Assembly (NCBI GenBank): GCA_005790605.1
Contig: SXUI01000070.1
Coordinates: 1 to 64,000, forward strand
Length of the DNA: 64,000 nt
Reading direction: 5' to 3'
Source: Planctomycetia bacterium
Lineage (GTDB): Bacteria; Planctomycetota; Phycisphaerae; Phycisphaerales; SM1A02
Position numbers and translations under genes: made by a program. Of this stretch, positions 1-8,364 are shown piece after piece; positions within the stretch are counted from its first letter, which is position 1; each line of letters begins with the position of its first letter. The notes below the pieces were generated by a model. The model was not told where the DNA came from and did not search any database. It was given only the letters and a program-made list of their open reading frames with translations.

Positions 1-13
1 CCCCTTGGGGTCA
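1..13 (+). tRNA. 3' end of an upstream tRNA (probably tRNA-Glu), partial
   Basis: The first 13 bases are identical to the last 13 bases of the complete tRNA-Glu at 2902-2976 (end of the T-arm, acceptor strand and discriminator A), and the sequence that follows is the same repeat that follows that tRNA. I infer that the window opens inside the 3' end of a second copy of this tRNA; the body of the gene lies outside. Confidence 0.45.
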
Positions 14-223
14 CTCAACGACAACGGCCGCTGCTTTTTCGCAGCGGCCGTTGTCGTTGCGTGATGCGTGTCGCGCGCCTACGGCGCATGCGACACGCGC
101 GAGTGGGGGCTCTCCTCGACGGAAGCGAGCGAGCGCAACGCTCGCTCGCCCCGCCTCGTCGAACACCCACTCGCCCCCGCCAATCTGGATCGTTCAGCCA
201 GGCTCGAAGCAAGTCCCCCTGGG
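1..223 (+). repeat. tRNA-tail repeat, copy A (three stacked hairpins)
   Basis: About 220 bp that recur at 2964-3190. The unit contains a perfect 19-bp stem (16-34 with 41-59, loop tttttc), a second hairpin around 65-99 (GCGTGTCGC with GCGACACGC) and a third, long one around 100-172 whose outer arms are GAGTGGG and CCCACTC and whose inner arms are GCGAGCGAGCG and CGCTCGCTCGC. It ends in a short GGATCGT...CCCCTGGGG motif that is also found alone near 4039. The first stem could act as a terminator for the tRNA before it. Confidence 0.8.
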
Positions 224-400
224 GTGCTGCCCATCGGGTTCTAGGTGCATGCGCAACCAAAGGGAGAAATCGGTCTCTCTAAGGCGCCGCATCCTCCTCT
301 GATTTTCGGATTTACTTGTGGTTCATCGCGTATCGATGCGGGAAGCGACTAACTAGGTATTCTGAGAGAGAGTCGATCAACTGCGAAGTAGGAGAATGTA

Positions 401-1648
401 ATGCAGCGAGAACTGAGATGGATGGCGGCGATGATTTTCTTGAGCGCGTTCGCGTCGAGCGCGCGCGGGCAAACCGCCGTGCAATGGCGCGTTGAGGACG
501 GAGGGAACGGTCACTGGTACCGCGCGGTCTACTCGGATCCGAATCGCACACCAGAGCAATGGTTCTCTTGGGCTGCTTCGAACGGTGGGTACGCCGCGAC
601 CGTGACAAGTTCAGGTGAACAATCTGTCGTGGTATCGCTGCTCATCGAGAATCCTCAGGTTTACAACCCAGTGCTCGGAGGCAAGCGGAACGGTTCGAAT
701 GTGTTCCAATGGATCACCGGTGAAGGGTGGACATTTACCGCGTGGAGCGGCGGCGAACCGAGCTGCACTTGTGAGAAGTACCTCATCCTGTACCCAACGG
801 GATGGAACGACACGAATGCCTCCTTACGCCCGTGGGCAATCATCGAGTATGTCGCTGACTGCAACGGCGACGGCATAGTCGACTATGGGCAGATTCTCAG
901 TGGTCTGCTCGCCGACGGCAATGGAAATCTTGTTCCAGACTGCTGCGAGTATTCGACGCCATGCGCGCGCGAGACCCGACAGTGGCGCGTGGAGGATGGC
1001 GGGAACGGGCATTGGTACTCAACGACAAGCGCGATTGCGAACTGGGACTCGACCGCCGCCGAGGCTGAATCGAGGGGCGGTCATCTCGCAACCCTCACAT
1101 CACCTGAAGAAGGTGCTTTCGCTGCGGTGTTCGCCTCTTCAGGGCCACTTCTGTTCGGCGCACTTCAATTGCCAAACTCCTGTGAGCCTAGCTGCGGTTG
1201 GCAGTGGGTGACCGGCGAACCATGGCTCTTCGAGGCGTGGGCACAAGGGGAGCCGAATGACCAAACTGGAGAAGAGGTAGCTGAGGTCTATGTACCAAAC
1301 TTGTGGAATGACTTGCCGCGGCGCAATTCCGGTCGAGGCCTGATTGAATGGTCCGCCGATTGCAACGCAGACGGCATCGTGGACTACGGTCAGATTCTCG
1401 ATGGCACATTTTCGGATGCCAACGCGAATGGGGTTCCTGATTGTTGTGAGGGCGGGCCCCCATGTACACCATGCGACGGCGATGTCACAGGCAATGGAAC
1501 CATCGATGGCATCGATCTCGCAATCGTGCTTGATGCGTGGGATTCGAGCGGCAAGGGCGAGTTTCCCGCAGATGTGAACGGCGATGGAATCGTTGATGGG
1601 CAGGATCTTGCGATCGTGCTGAGCGGATGGGGTCCGTGTCCGAAATGA
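401..1648 (+). CDS. secreted protein with two C-type-lectin-like domains and dockerin-like EF-hand tail
   Basis: A 415-residue protein beginning with a signal peptide (residues 1-23, ending ASSARGQ). The start has a GGAG ribosome site nine bases upstream. Two similar modules follow (about 24-150 and 194-317), each opening with QWRVEDGGNGHWY and containing WITGEGW or WVTGEPW, as in C-type-lectin-like folds. Each is followed by a DCNGDGIVDYGQIL-type calcium-binding repeat. The C-terminus (about 358-415) carries two EF-hand loops (GDVTGNGTIDGIDL and DVNGDGIVDGQDL) spaced like a dockerin. It is a clear paralog of the gene at 5880. Cell-surface or extracellular carbohydrate or glycoprotein binding is inferred; the ligand is unknown. 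Confidence 0.75.
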   Translation: MQRELRWMAAMIFLSAFASSARGQTAVQWRVEDGGNGHWYRAVYSDPNRTPEQWFSWAASNGGYAATVTSSGEQSVVVSLLIENPQVYNPVLGGKRNGSNVFQWITGEGWTFTAWSGGEPSCTCEKYLILYPTGWNDTNASLRPWAIIEYVADCNGDGIVDYGQILSGLLADGNGNLVPDCCEYSTPCARETRQWRVEDGGNGHWYSTTSAIANWDSTAAEAESRGGHLATLTSPEEGAFAAVFASSGPLLFGALQLPNSCEPSCGWQWVTGEPWLFEAWAQGEPNDQTGEEVAEVYVPNLWNDLPRRNSGRGLIEWSADCNADGIVDYGQILDGTFSDANANGVPDCCEGGPPCTPCDGDVTGNGTIDGIDLAIVLDAWDSSGKGEFPADVNGDGIVDGQDLAIVLSGWGPCPK

Positions 1649-1702
1649 ATGACCGCTGGTCTTGATCCCACCGACTCAACATGCGAGTGAGAACTGCCGC
1701 AC

Positions 1703-2662
1703 TCAAGTCGTCGAGTTCTGCTTCGATTCCTCGCGGAACTCGCGCACGAGTCGCACCTTTTGGATGCAGTTGAGTTCGATCGCGGTGCTCACTCGGAAGA
1801 GTTCATCCGCGTCGCTTGTTGTTTCCTGCCGCGAGATCCATTGCGCGTGCACCGCTGCGATTTTGGCGACGATACGCGCGAGGGCAGCCGCAAACATCAG
1901 GTAGTCAACAGCATCCTCCTTGGTCAGCAGGCGTTTATTGAACTCCTCCGGCGCGACCTCTGGCGCGAAGTTTGGATTCGCACCCTCAAGCCACCACGCG
2001 GTCCACTCGTTCGACAACACATGCGAGTCGATCACTTGAATGAGCGAACGGCAGCGATGGATCTCCCGCAATGCACGGCGCGTTCGGAGTCGGAGTTCGA
2101 TGAACACCGCAGCGATCCACCATCCGACGAAAATCGTCCCGCCCGCCGCAAATGCCTCGATGAACTGCGCGAGGTTTGACACTTCTCGAAGGTCGCTGTC
2201 GTTGAATCCGTACCGATTGAAAAGGAACACCATCGAGCCGACGGCGAGCACGAACCCTGCAATGAGCAGCACGAATTTCAACCGCTGTGGTGAGCGCTGG
2301 CGCTTTTCCATCCGGTCCGCATCCTCCATCAACAGAAACGCGTCGCGAGCGCACTTCTTGTACAAGCCTGACTCACTCATCGGAGGTCTTGCATTCTCGC
2401 GAACGAGATTCACGAGCGTGTGCGTGAGCCCCTTTCTTGTACTCAGCGTCTTGTTGAGAAAGTCTGCGGGGGTCCAAGTGTCTCGTGGGGCATCATTCGC
2501 TTCCGTTGGTAGGCCAATCTCAAGCTCGTTCTCTGAAGGAGTCGAGCCTTTGAGGAATTCGCGCCACAGTTCCTGCAGGTCCTTCCAAACTTCGCTGATC
2601 TCATCGTTGTGAGCGGGACCACGAGAGCTTGAGGCGCTGGGTGGAATGGGGGGATGCGACAT
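1703..2662 (-). CDS. hypothetical membrane protein with two transmembrane helices
   Basis: I do not recognise a family. From the ATG at 2662 it is 319 residues: a polar N-terminal part, a first membrane helix near residues 126-147 (core FVLLIAGFVLAVGSMVFLF), a short outside segment, a second helix near 168-188 (core GGTIFVGWWIAAVFIEL) and a charged, probably cytoplasmic helical C-terminal domain. The frame stays open upstream to 2887, but that would run almost to the divergent tRNA-Glu at 2902, and MSHPPIPP with a weak GAGAA site is a better start. It is convergent with the lectin-like gene, 54 bases apart. Confidence 0.6.
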   Translation of the reverse strand: MSHPPIPPSASSSRGPAHNDEISEVWKDLQELWREFLKGSTPSENELEIGLPTEANDAPRDTWTPADFLNKTLSTRKGLTHTLVNLVRENARPPMSESGLYKKCARDAFLLMEDADRMEKRQRSPQRLKFVLLIAGFVLAVGSMVFLFNRYGFNDSDLREVSNLAQFIEAFAAGGTIFVGWWIAAVFIELRLRTRRALREIHRCRSLIQVIDSHVLSNEWTAWWLEGANPNFAPEVAPEEFNKRLLTKEDAVDYLMFAAALARIVAKIAAVHAQWISRQETTSDADELFRVSTAIELNCIQKVRLVREFREESKQNSTT

Positions 2663-2901
2663 GCGATTCTCGTGGCGGAGCTTGCAACTGATCGGGCGCG
2701 GTAGGAGAGAAACGCTGTGCGTCGTCCGTGTTGCGGCAGGAAATGTAACTCGCGTGGCGTCTTCGGTTGCGGGTTCGATATCGAGCATGGGAGCGTGACG
2801 CGCCCGATCGCCCGCTCCTTGTGACGCCACTAGTTTGCCCGCGCTATACTTCGCGTCCCGCGTAGGCGGAGTGAGAACGGTCGCCAAGACCCACAGTCAT
2901 T

Positions 2902-2976
2902 GGCCCCATCGTCTAGCCCGGTCTAGGACACATCCCTCTCACGGATGGGACAGGGGTTCAAATCCCCTTGGGGTCA
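2902..2976 (+). tRNA. tRNA-Glu (anticodon CTC)
   Basis: A 75-base cloverleaf. The acceptor GGCCCCA pairs with TGGGGTC (one G-T pair), with discriminator A at 2976. The anticodon stem is CATCC/GGATG around the loop CTCTCAC, giving anticodon CTC. The T-arm is GGGG-TTCAAAT-CCCC. No CCA is encoded. The hairpin-rich repeat B starts inside its 3' end. Confidence 0.9.
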
Positions 2977-3190
2977 CTCAACGACAACGGCCGCTGCTTT
3001 TCGCAGCGGCCGTTGTCGTTGCGTGATGCGTGTCGCACGCGCCTGCGGCGCATGCGACACGCGCGAGTGGGTGCTCTCCTCGTCGGACGCGAGCGAGCGC
3101 AACGCTCGCTCGCCCCGTCTCGTCGAACACCCACTCGCCCCCAAGCCAATTTGGATCGTCCCTTCGGGCCGATGCAAATCCCCTTGGGGA
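2964..3190 (+). repeat. tRNA-tail repeat, copy B
   Basis: Second copy of the unit at 1-223, about 90% identical by eye, with the same three hairpins. The first is a perfect 19-bp stem, 2979-2997 with 3003-3021, loop ttttc. The unit begins within the last 13 bases of tRNA-Glu and ends at 3175-3190 with a second copy of the tRNA's own 3' sequence (CAAATCCCCTTGGGG), so it is bracketed by tRNA-end direct repeats, like an attachment-site arrangement or a repeatedly duplicated tRNA tail. Confidence 0.8.
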
Positions 3191-3265
3191 GGAGGATGAG
3201 GCAGAAGGGGAAGAGAAGAAGAGAAGAGCAGAAGAGAAGAGAAGCGCGCGCGGTCAAGGCGACCG

Positions 3266-3613
3266 TTACATCTGAGCGCGAAGCGCAACGAGAAGCGACG
3301 GAAGCCGCGTACGAGCAAGGTCGAACACAAGTCGAGGGTCAACCGCGTCGTAACCGTGCGCGAGGACATTGCGAAAGTCGATCACTCGGCGCAGTTCGGG
3401 AATCTGTGCGGCAATGGCTGGAAACTCCCGCGCGAGTCTAGAACTCGCTTCGCCAATGATCTCGAACGAGCGTTCGGTCGCGCGGAGCGTCTTCCGATCC
3501 GCGACGAAATCGGCCTCGACCATTCCATGAAGCATCGTGACGATGTCATCGCCTGCGGAGATCGCATCACGCAGAATAGTCGAGCTGTTACGCGGCATAG
3601 AGTCGGATCGCAT
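3266..3613 (-). CDS. hepT: HepT-like ribonuclease toxin (DUF86, HEPN fold)
   Basis: A 115-residue all-helical protein with the HEPN/DUF86 signature R-X4-H-X-Y near residues 80-88 (RNVLAHGY), preceded by the typical EIIGEASSRL helix. HepT proteins are RNases paired with MntA nucleotidyltransferase antitoxins. The partner gene lies directly upstream and overlaps it by 26 bases, so the two are probably translated together. An internal Met at 3598 is an alternative start. The pair lies between two copies of a short repeat (3150-3190 and 4039-4077). Family is clear; activity in this host is inferred. Confidence 0.85.
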   Translation of the reverse strand: MRSDSMPRNSSTILRDAISAGDDIVTMLHGMVEADFVADRKTLRATERSFEIIGEASSRLAREFPAIAAQIPELRRVIDFRNVLAHGYDAVDPRLVFDLARTRLPSLLVALRAQM

Positions 3614-3893
3614 CGGCTCGGAGAGACTCCAAGAGAAGCGGGTTTCTAACTCCCCTGGCCGTGATCACATCGATGGGGCGTCCGAGGATGCTCGCAAGAT
3701 CCTCGCGCAATCCCATGAACGAATCGAAGATGTCTGTGGCACCATCTGGAAAATCGACGAGTACATCAATGTCGCTGCGCGACGGATCAAAGTCATCGCG
3801 CACCGCAGAGCCCACGAGTTCGAGGTACGCCACCCCTCTTCGTCTGCACGCATCCTGAATGAGCGCAAGATTGTCAGCAACCAAGTCAATCAC
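3588..3893 (-). CDS. mntA: MntA-like nucleotidyltransferase antitoxin
   Basis: A 101-residue minimal nucleotidyltransferase with the GS-X11-DXD motif (GSAVRDDF...SDIDVLVDF) near residues 27-45, as in MNT-domain antitoxins that inactivate HepT by adding nucleotides to its active-site tyrosine. It is the first gene of a two-gene minus-strand operon with hepT. The family order and overlap support a working toxin-antitoxin module, and both active-site motifs look intact. Confidence 0.85.
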   Translation of the reverse strand: MIDLVADNLALIQDACRRRGVAYLELVGSAVRDDFDPSRSDIDVLVDFPDGATDIFDSFMGLREDLASILGRPIDVITARGVRNPLLLESLRADAIRLYAA

Positions 3894-4506
3894 ACTCGTC
3901 AGCGTATCTCCGAGCGACGGGAATCGAAAGCGGCAACCAGTGGATTCCGTTCGTCTGCAAGCGGCGTGCTCTGGTACCTAGCCATGCAGCTGAGCCACGC
4001 ATGATGCATCGTTGACCGCCTACACACTCCTGAAGAACTCGGATCGTTCCTTCGAGCCGATGCCAACTCGCCTTCGGGTGAGGTCTGCATCTATGGGCCG
4101 AGTCTCTGCAGAAGGAGCTGGATTCGCCGCGAACCCAATGGCAGGGTGCTCAGGTTTCGTCGCGTAACGGGGGGACGGAGGGAGTCGAAGCCCTGGCTCG
4201 GCGTGCTCGTGAGGCGCGTGGGCTTGGTTGATGGGGATCGCACTCTTCCAATGAACGAGAGGCGATTGGGCGCTTGGCCGCGCCGCTTCAACCGCACTGG
4301 GACCGAGTTTTCGTGGGTGCTTCATTGGGGCGTTGGGTCGCGTCCGCGCGCATTGCACCGCATTTTTGAAAAATCTCGGGATTCACTTACGGGTATTGGC
4401 GCCGATTTCGCACGAAGGTCAGGAGAGTTGTCGGCTCTCCCCGTGGCTACGCATTCCTAGCCTCGCGTTGTGGACAGGCCGTAAGACTCTTCCTCGAGGA
4501 ACGATC
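3894..4506 (+). other. intergenic stretch without a supported gene
   Basis: About 600 bases between mntA and the next secreted-protein pseudogene. Open frames here are short, lack ribosome sites and resemble no family. The only recognisable item is the short repeat at 4039-4077. The stretch may contain the promoter of mntA-hepT at its left end and of the gene at 4507 at its right end. Confidence 0.4.
4039..4077 (+). repeat. short GGATCGT repeat, solitary copy
   Basis: The segment GGATCGTTCCTTCGAGCCGA, continuing with TGCCAACTCGCCTTCGGG, matches the last part of the tRNA-tail repeats at about 185-223 and 3150-3190 (GGATCGTCCCTTCGGGCCGA then TGCAAATCCCCTTGGGG). All three copies are in the same orientation. 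Copies two and three enclose the toxin-antitoxin pair. Confidence 0.55.
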
Positions 4507-5675
4507 ATGAAGTCAGTAGACGCAATTCGCTTTGTAGTTCTTTCGTTCGGACTCGCATTCGGATTCGCGAGTGTCCCAGCGCACGCGCAGACTTGCCCCG
4601 GTGATGTCAACGGTGATGGCGTCGTGAACGGCGTGGATTTGGCCTATGTGCTCACGGATTGGGGAACCTGCGTCGAACCGGGGCCGGTTGTCACAAGCGT
4701 GACACCGAGTTTCGGGCCTCCCGTCGGAGGAACTGCGATCACTATCGCTGGCTCAAACTTCAGCGCTGTGACGGGCGTGATGTTGGCTCCGCAGCAGCGA
4801 CGAATGTCGTCGTCGTCTCCGACAGTGTGATCACTGCCCTCTCGCCTGCGGGGAGTCGCGGGCCGAGAAATGTCGTGGTGTCAACGCCAACTGCATCGTC
4901 GACTGCCGCGAGTGCATTCACTTACACCGCTGCGCCCGCGTGGGCGACCGTTCTCGAGTGGTATCCCAACCCAGCGGTCGTCACTGACGCAAGTCTTCGC
5001 GCCGCGATTCTCGCGAGCAACCTTCCGTGGCGCGTCGTTGACACTGCGACGAACATTGAGTTGCTTCTCGTTCCGCCGGGTGTTTTTATGAGGGGTTGCA
5101 GCCCGGGTGACACGGAGTGCCGCGGAGGAGGGTATGAGACGCCCGCGCATCAAGTCACACTGACGAACGCGTTCTACTTGGGCAAGACCGAAGTCACGGT
5201 GGGGCAATATGGCGGCGGTGGTTCGTCGCTTCCGCAAACTGGAGGCCTGAGTTGCAACAGCGCGCAATCGTTTTGTACGGCACGAGGATTTCGGCTCCCA
5301 ACAAGCGCCGAGTGGGAGTGGGCATGTCGCGGCGGAACCACGACAGCGCGCTACGGAGTGTTGAACGATATCGCGTGGTACAGCGGAAACTCGGGAGGAA
5401 CGCGGCACACCGTCGCTACGAAACTACCCAATGCGTTGGGGTTCTATGACATGTTAGGAAATGTGTATGAGTTTGCTTCTGATCATTGGGAGTTCTATTC
5501 CTCCGACGCACCGGTGGTGAATCCTCAAGGACCCGCGAGCGGTGCCTTTATCGTCATCCGCGGAGGTGCCTTTACGCATACACGCGCATGCAGCCGCGCC
5601 TCGGACCGAGAGGGGGCGGGAGAAGGGCAAAGTGCCGAAGTCCATCTCGGCTTCCGCGTCGCGCGAACGCCGTGA
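4507..5675 (+). pseudogene. frameshifted secreted protein: dockerin-like repeat, IPT/TIG domain, formylglycine-enzyme-like domain
   Basis: The ATG at 4507, behind a GAGGAACG site, opens a signal peptide (ending PAHAQ), an EF-hand repeat (GDVNGDGVVNGVDL) and the start of an IPT/TIG domain (PSFGPPVGGTAITIAG). Homology then jumps frame at about 4782, where one base appears missing in gtgatgttggc: the other frame resumes with GSAAATNVVVVSDSVITAL and runs to 5675 as a SUMF1/FGE-like domain (LPTSAEWEWACRGG, LGNVYEF, IRGGAF, GFRVAR). Between TEVTVGQY and NSAQSFC the FGE-like domain is shorter than usual, suggesting an internal deletion too. Either a real pseudogene or an assembly error at the frameshift; the domain shortening argues for decay. 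Confidence 0.7.
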
Positions 5676-5879
5676 GTAGCGTGTGGCACGAGCGACTTGG
5701 CGGAGATGGACGACCGCGATTTGAAAGATGGATACGAGCAGCGAACGTGCACAACGCACATCGATTGCGTTCACGACTTCGATTGGAAGCGATCGCGGGT
5801 TCAGGCGTGCGTCGGTGAGGAGTCGTGGCGGAACGGTGTCAATGGCTGGAGATTCAGGCAATCACAAGAGGAGAAAAAA

Positions 5880-6716
5880 ATGAGCGCAGCAATTCGATCG
5901 ATGACGGCCACGGCATTCGCAGTGTGTCTTTTCGCGTCTGGCGCAATGGGACAAACCGCCGTGCAGTGGCCCGAAGCGACCGGCGGCAATGGGCATTGGT
6001 ATCAGCTTGTTGTCAGCAGCCCAATGACATGGCCCAATGCGCGGGCGGCGTGTGAATCGCGTGGCGGATATCTCATCACATCTCGGAGTGCAGCAGAAGA
6101 AGCGTTCCTGCTTAGCATCGCGAACCGCGCGGCCCATCCCACGGCTTGGGTGAACGACTTTGGCGGAAACGCTGCGGGGCCATGGCTTGGAGGCTTTCAA
6201 CCCGCCGATGCGAATCCAACGCAGCCGTGGGCTTGGGTGAGCGGTGAGTCGTGGCAATGGGCTGGATGGGCGCCCGGAGAGCGTGGCGCGTTTAGTCCAG
6301 GAAACGGTATCTCACTCATGTTGGGATGGGCGGGATCGAATGTTTATCGCGGATGGGCCGATGCGGGGCTCACTGACTTCCCGCCTTACCCGCTATCGCC
6401 GAGTTATGTCATCGAATGGTCCGCCGATTGCAACTCCGACGGCATCGTCGACTACGGCCAAATCCTCGACGGGACTTTCGAAGATGCGAATCTGAATGGT
6501 GTTCCTGATTGTTGCGAAGGCGGTCCAATGTGTGGTGCCTGCGATGGCGATGTCACTGGCAATGGCGCGATTGATGGCGTCGATCTTGCCGCGGTGTTGG
6601 GCGATTGGGGTTCGAAGGGAAATGGCGAATTCGCCACCGACATTACGAACGATGGCACCGTCGATGCCTCGGATCTCACGATCGTGCTAAATGGTTGGGG
6701 TCCGTGTCCGAAGTAA
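5880..6716 (+). CDS. secreted C-type-lectin-like protein with dockerin-like EF-hand tail
   Basis: The start at 5880 follows an AAGAGGAG site and gives a 278-residue protein; upstream codons in frame are not protein-like. Residues 1-24 form a signal peptide. One lectin-like module (about 25-180) opens with QWPEATGGNGHWYQL and contains WVSGESW. Then come ADCNSDGIVDYGQIL and, from about 220, two EF-hand loops (GDVTGNGAIDGVDL and DITNDGTVDASDL). It is a single-module paralog of the gene at 401, with almost the same linker and tail. Probably exported and calcium-binding; no ligand can be named. Confidence 0.75.
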   Translation: MSAAIRSMTATAFAVCLFASGAMGQTAVQWPEATGGNGHWYQLVVSSPMTWPNARAACESRGGYLITSRSAAEEAFLLSIANRAAHPTAWVNDFGGNAAGPWLGGFQPADANPTQPWAWVSGESWQWAGWAPGERGAFSPGNGISLMLGWAGSNVYRGWADAGLTDFPPYPLSPSYVIEWSADCNSDGIVDYGQILDGTFEDANLNGVPDCCEGGPMCGACDGDVTGNGAIDGVDLAAVLGDWGSKGNGEFATDITNDGTVDASDLTIVLNGWGPCPK

Positions 6717-7103
6717 CGCGACGATGTGACGAGTCCGAAGGTGTTGTCAGTCTGTCAAGCGTCAACCATCGTCGCTACCCGCAGCGGCCATGGTTCATTG
6801 CTACTGCGCGCGGCGGGGGTGATTCTCTACGGCGATCAGTCACGCACCCAACCCAATCGCGCACCGTGCCTCGGGTCTGAACGCCGCTGCGCGACATAGC
6901 ATCGCCTTGCGAAAGCGCGATTTCAAGGCGCGGGCCGCTTGCGGGCGCTCTTGACGAGAAGTGCACCGCGCGCCACTGGATCTCCATTCCGGTTCATCAA
7001 GGGTCCCCTTGCTTTCGATGCAGAAAGGCGGCGCGTCACGGTTATCTGTTATAGTCGCGTTCGTCGTACTCGTACAAACGCTGCATCGGAAAGGCACGAT
7101 CGA
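6717..7103 (+). other. intergenic stretch, nothing recognised
   Basis: About 390 bases with no convincing coding frame, RNA or strong hairpin. A frame reading into the next gene is open from 6939, but MSNEPS at 7104 is the more natural start. Confidence 0.4.
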
Positions 7104-7577
7104 ATGAGCAACGAACCTTCAAACTCCGACATGATTGGCGCACGCGCAACTGGAACACATCCCACTGTTTCACCAACTCCAATCAACCCTCTCCGCCATG
7201 GGATCCGCAGAATCGTGCTCGCCATTTGCGTCTATTGGTTGCTCTTCCAAGGGATGTTTCTTTCGGCGAATGGAATCATGGAAGGGGGTTCCGTCGGAGT
7301 GCTGCAGGCTGCAGGGAGCAGCCTATTCAGCCGTTCACTGAGTGGCTCCGATTGGTTGCTTCTGCCGTTTGGCCATTCAACTCGTACCTCCTACATCAAC
7401 GCGGATGTCGCCTTCATCGGTCGTCGAACGGATGGCTCATACATTCGGCCGTGTTTCATCGTTTCTCTCTTCGCGGCACTCCTTGTGCTCTGGCCTGGGC
7501 CGGGATGGTTTGTTCGCATGATCGGGCGGTGGTGGCGAGAGTGGTTCATGCCGAATTGGCGGAGTGCGGCTTCCTAG
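7104..7577 (+). CDS. small hypothetical membrane protein
   Basis: From the ATG at 7104 this is a 157-residue protein of unknown family. It has two hydrophobic helices, near 37-52 (VLAICVYWLLFQGMFL) and 118-133 (IVSLFAALLVLWPGPGW), separated by a polar loop, and a basic-aromatic C-terminus (WWREWFMPNW). It precedes a predicted lipoprotein gene by 40 bases and may share its transcript. Confidence 0.5.
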   Translation: MSNEPSNSDMIGARATGTHPTVSPTPINPLRHGIRRIVLAICVYWLLFQGMFLSANGIMEGGSVGVLQAAGSSLFSRSLSGSDWLLLPFGHSTRTSYINADVAFIGRRTDGSYIRPCFIVSLFAALLVLWPGPGWFVRMIGRWWREWFMPNWRSAAS

Positions 7578-7617
7578 GATCGCGTGCTTGAACATGCGCG
7601 CAAGAGGCAATCGATCC

Positions 7618-8328
7618 ATGCGTGAACTCATTCGCCTTCTTCTCTGCATCGCCTGCTCGTGCGCGACTCTCGGCTGTCAAGCTCCGGCCGAACGAACTCC
7701 ACCGACGGCCTCTCAAGCATCCTGCGACGCGAGCAATCGCTGGCGCGCGATCACGGAAGGCACACAAATAAAGATCATTTCGCAGCTTTGCTCGCTGAGT
7801 GCCAGTTCACCCCTCTCCTCCGAGCCAGTCGCGGCGTCGTGGCGGATCGGTGCGAATGATGAGACTGAGTGGGTGCTGGCCGACGGAACTGTGGTGGTGT
7901 TCGCTCCTACTCGACTGACGCAGCTTCAGACGGCGATGCTCGCACTCCAAACACGCAGCGACATCGATCCACGCCAGAAGCATGATGCCGCGATGGCGGT
8001 CGCGAGCCTCCGCAGGAAAATGTCAGAGATGGCATTCAATCTTCCTCAGCAGATCGACATCGATGCGACAGCCGACGCACTCGCTCTCTCTGCAAACACG
8101 AAGGCTGCCCGCATGGATGCGTTGATGGTGGGAAACCTCGTGAAACGATTTGCCGCTGAGATGCTCAAGGCGCTCCCCGCCGATGCGGTGCCGCCGAATG
8201 AACTTGAATCGATCAACCGCGAGATCAGCGCAGATCGAGCGGCCATCGCACAAGGCTTCGACGATTTGCAAGCAGAGATTGATCCGCAAAGGTGGCGCGA
8301 AAGTCGTGACCGAAGCACAGAGAATTGA
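7618..8328 (+). CDS. predicted lipoprotein of unknown function
   Basis: With the start at 7618 the 236-residue product begins with a short basic stretch, a hydrophobic core (LIRLLLCIACSCATLGC) and a cysteine suited to lipidation. The mature part is helical and charged, without a family I recognise. Starts at 7564 or 7594 are open but would put extra residues before the signal. It ends 36 bases before the convergent aroB. Confidence 0.55.
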   Translation: MRELIRLLLCIACSCATLGCQAPAERTPPTASQASCDASNRWRAITEGTQIKIISQLCSLSASSPLSSEPVAASWRIGANDETEWVLADGTVVVFAPTRLTQLQTAMLALQTRSDIDPRQKHDAAMAVASLRRKMSEMAFNLPQQIDIDATADALALSANTKAARMDALMVGNLVKRFAAEMLKALPADAVPPNELESINREISADRAAIAQGFDDLQAEIDPQRWRESRDRSTEN

Positions 8329-8364
8329 ATCGGTGTGGAGCGCGAGGCTCTACCGACGCAGCGT

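Noticed and set aside
1-223. CRISPR-like array in the repeated hairpin region
   Set aside because: Hairpins are different from each other, there are no regular spacers and no cas genes; only two copies of the whole unit exist.
4130-4240. Stretch resembling the 3' end of a minus-strand tRNA (GGACGGAGGGAGTCGAAGCCCT)
   Set aside because: The T-loop would have eight bases and no acceptor partner or anticodon arm can be folded, so it is not a tRNA and only weakly a remnant.
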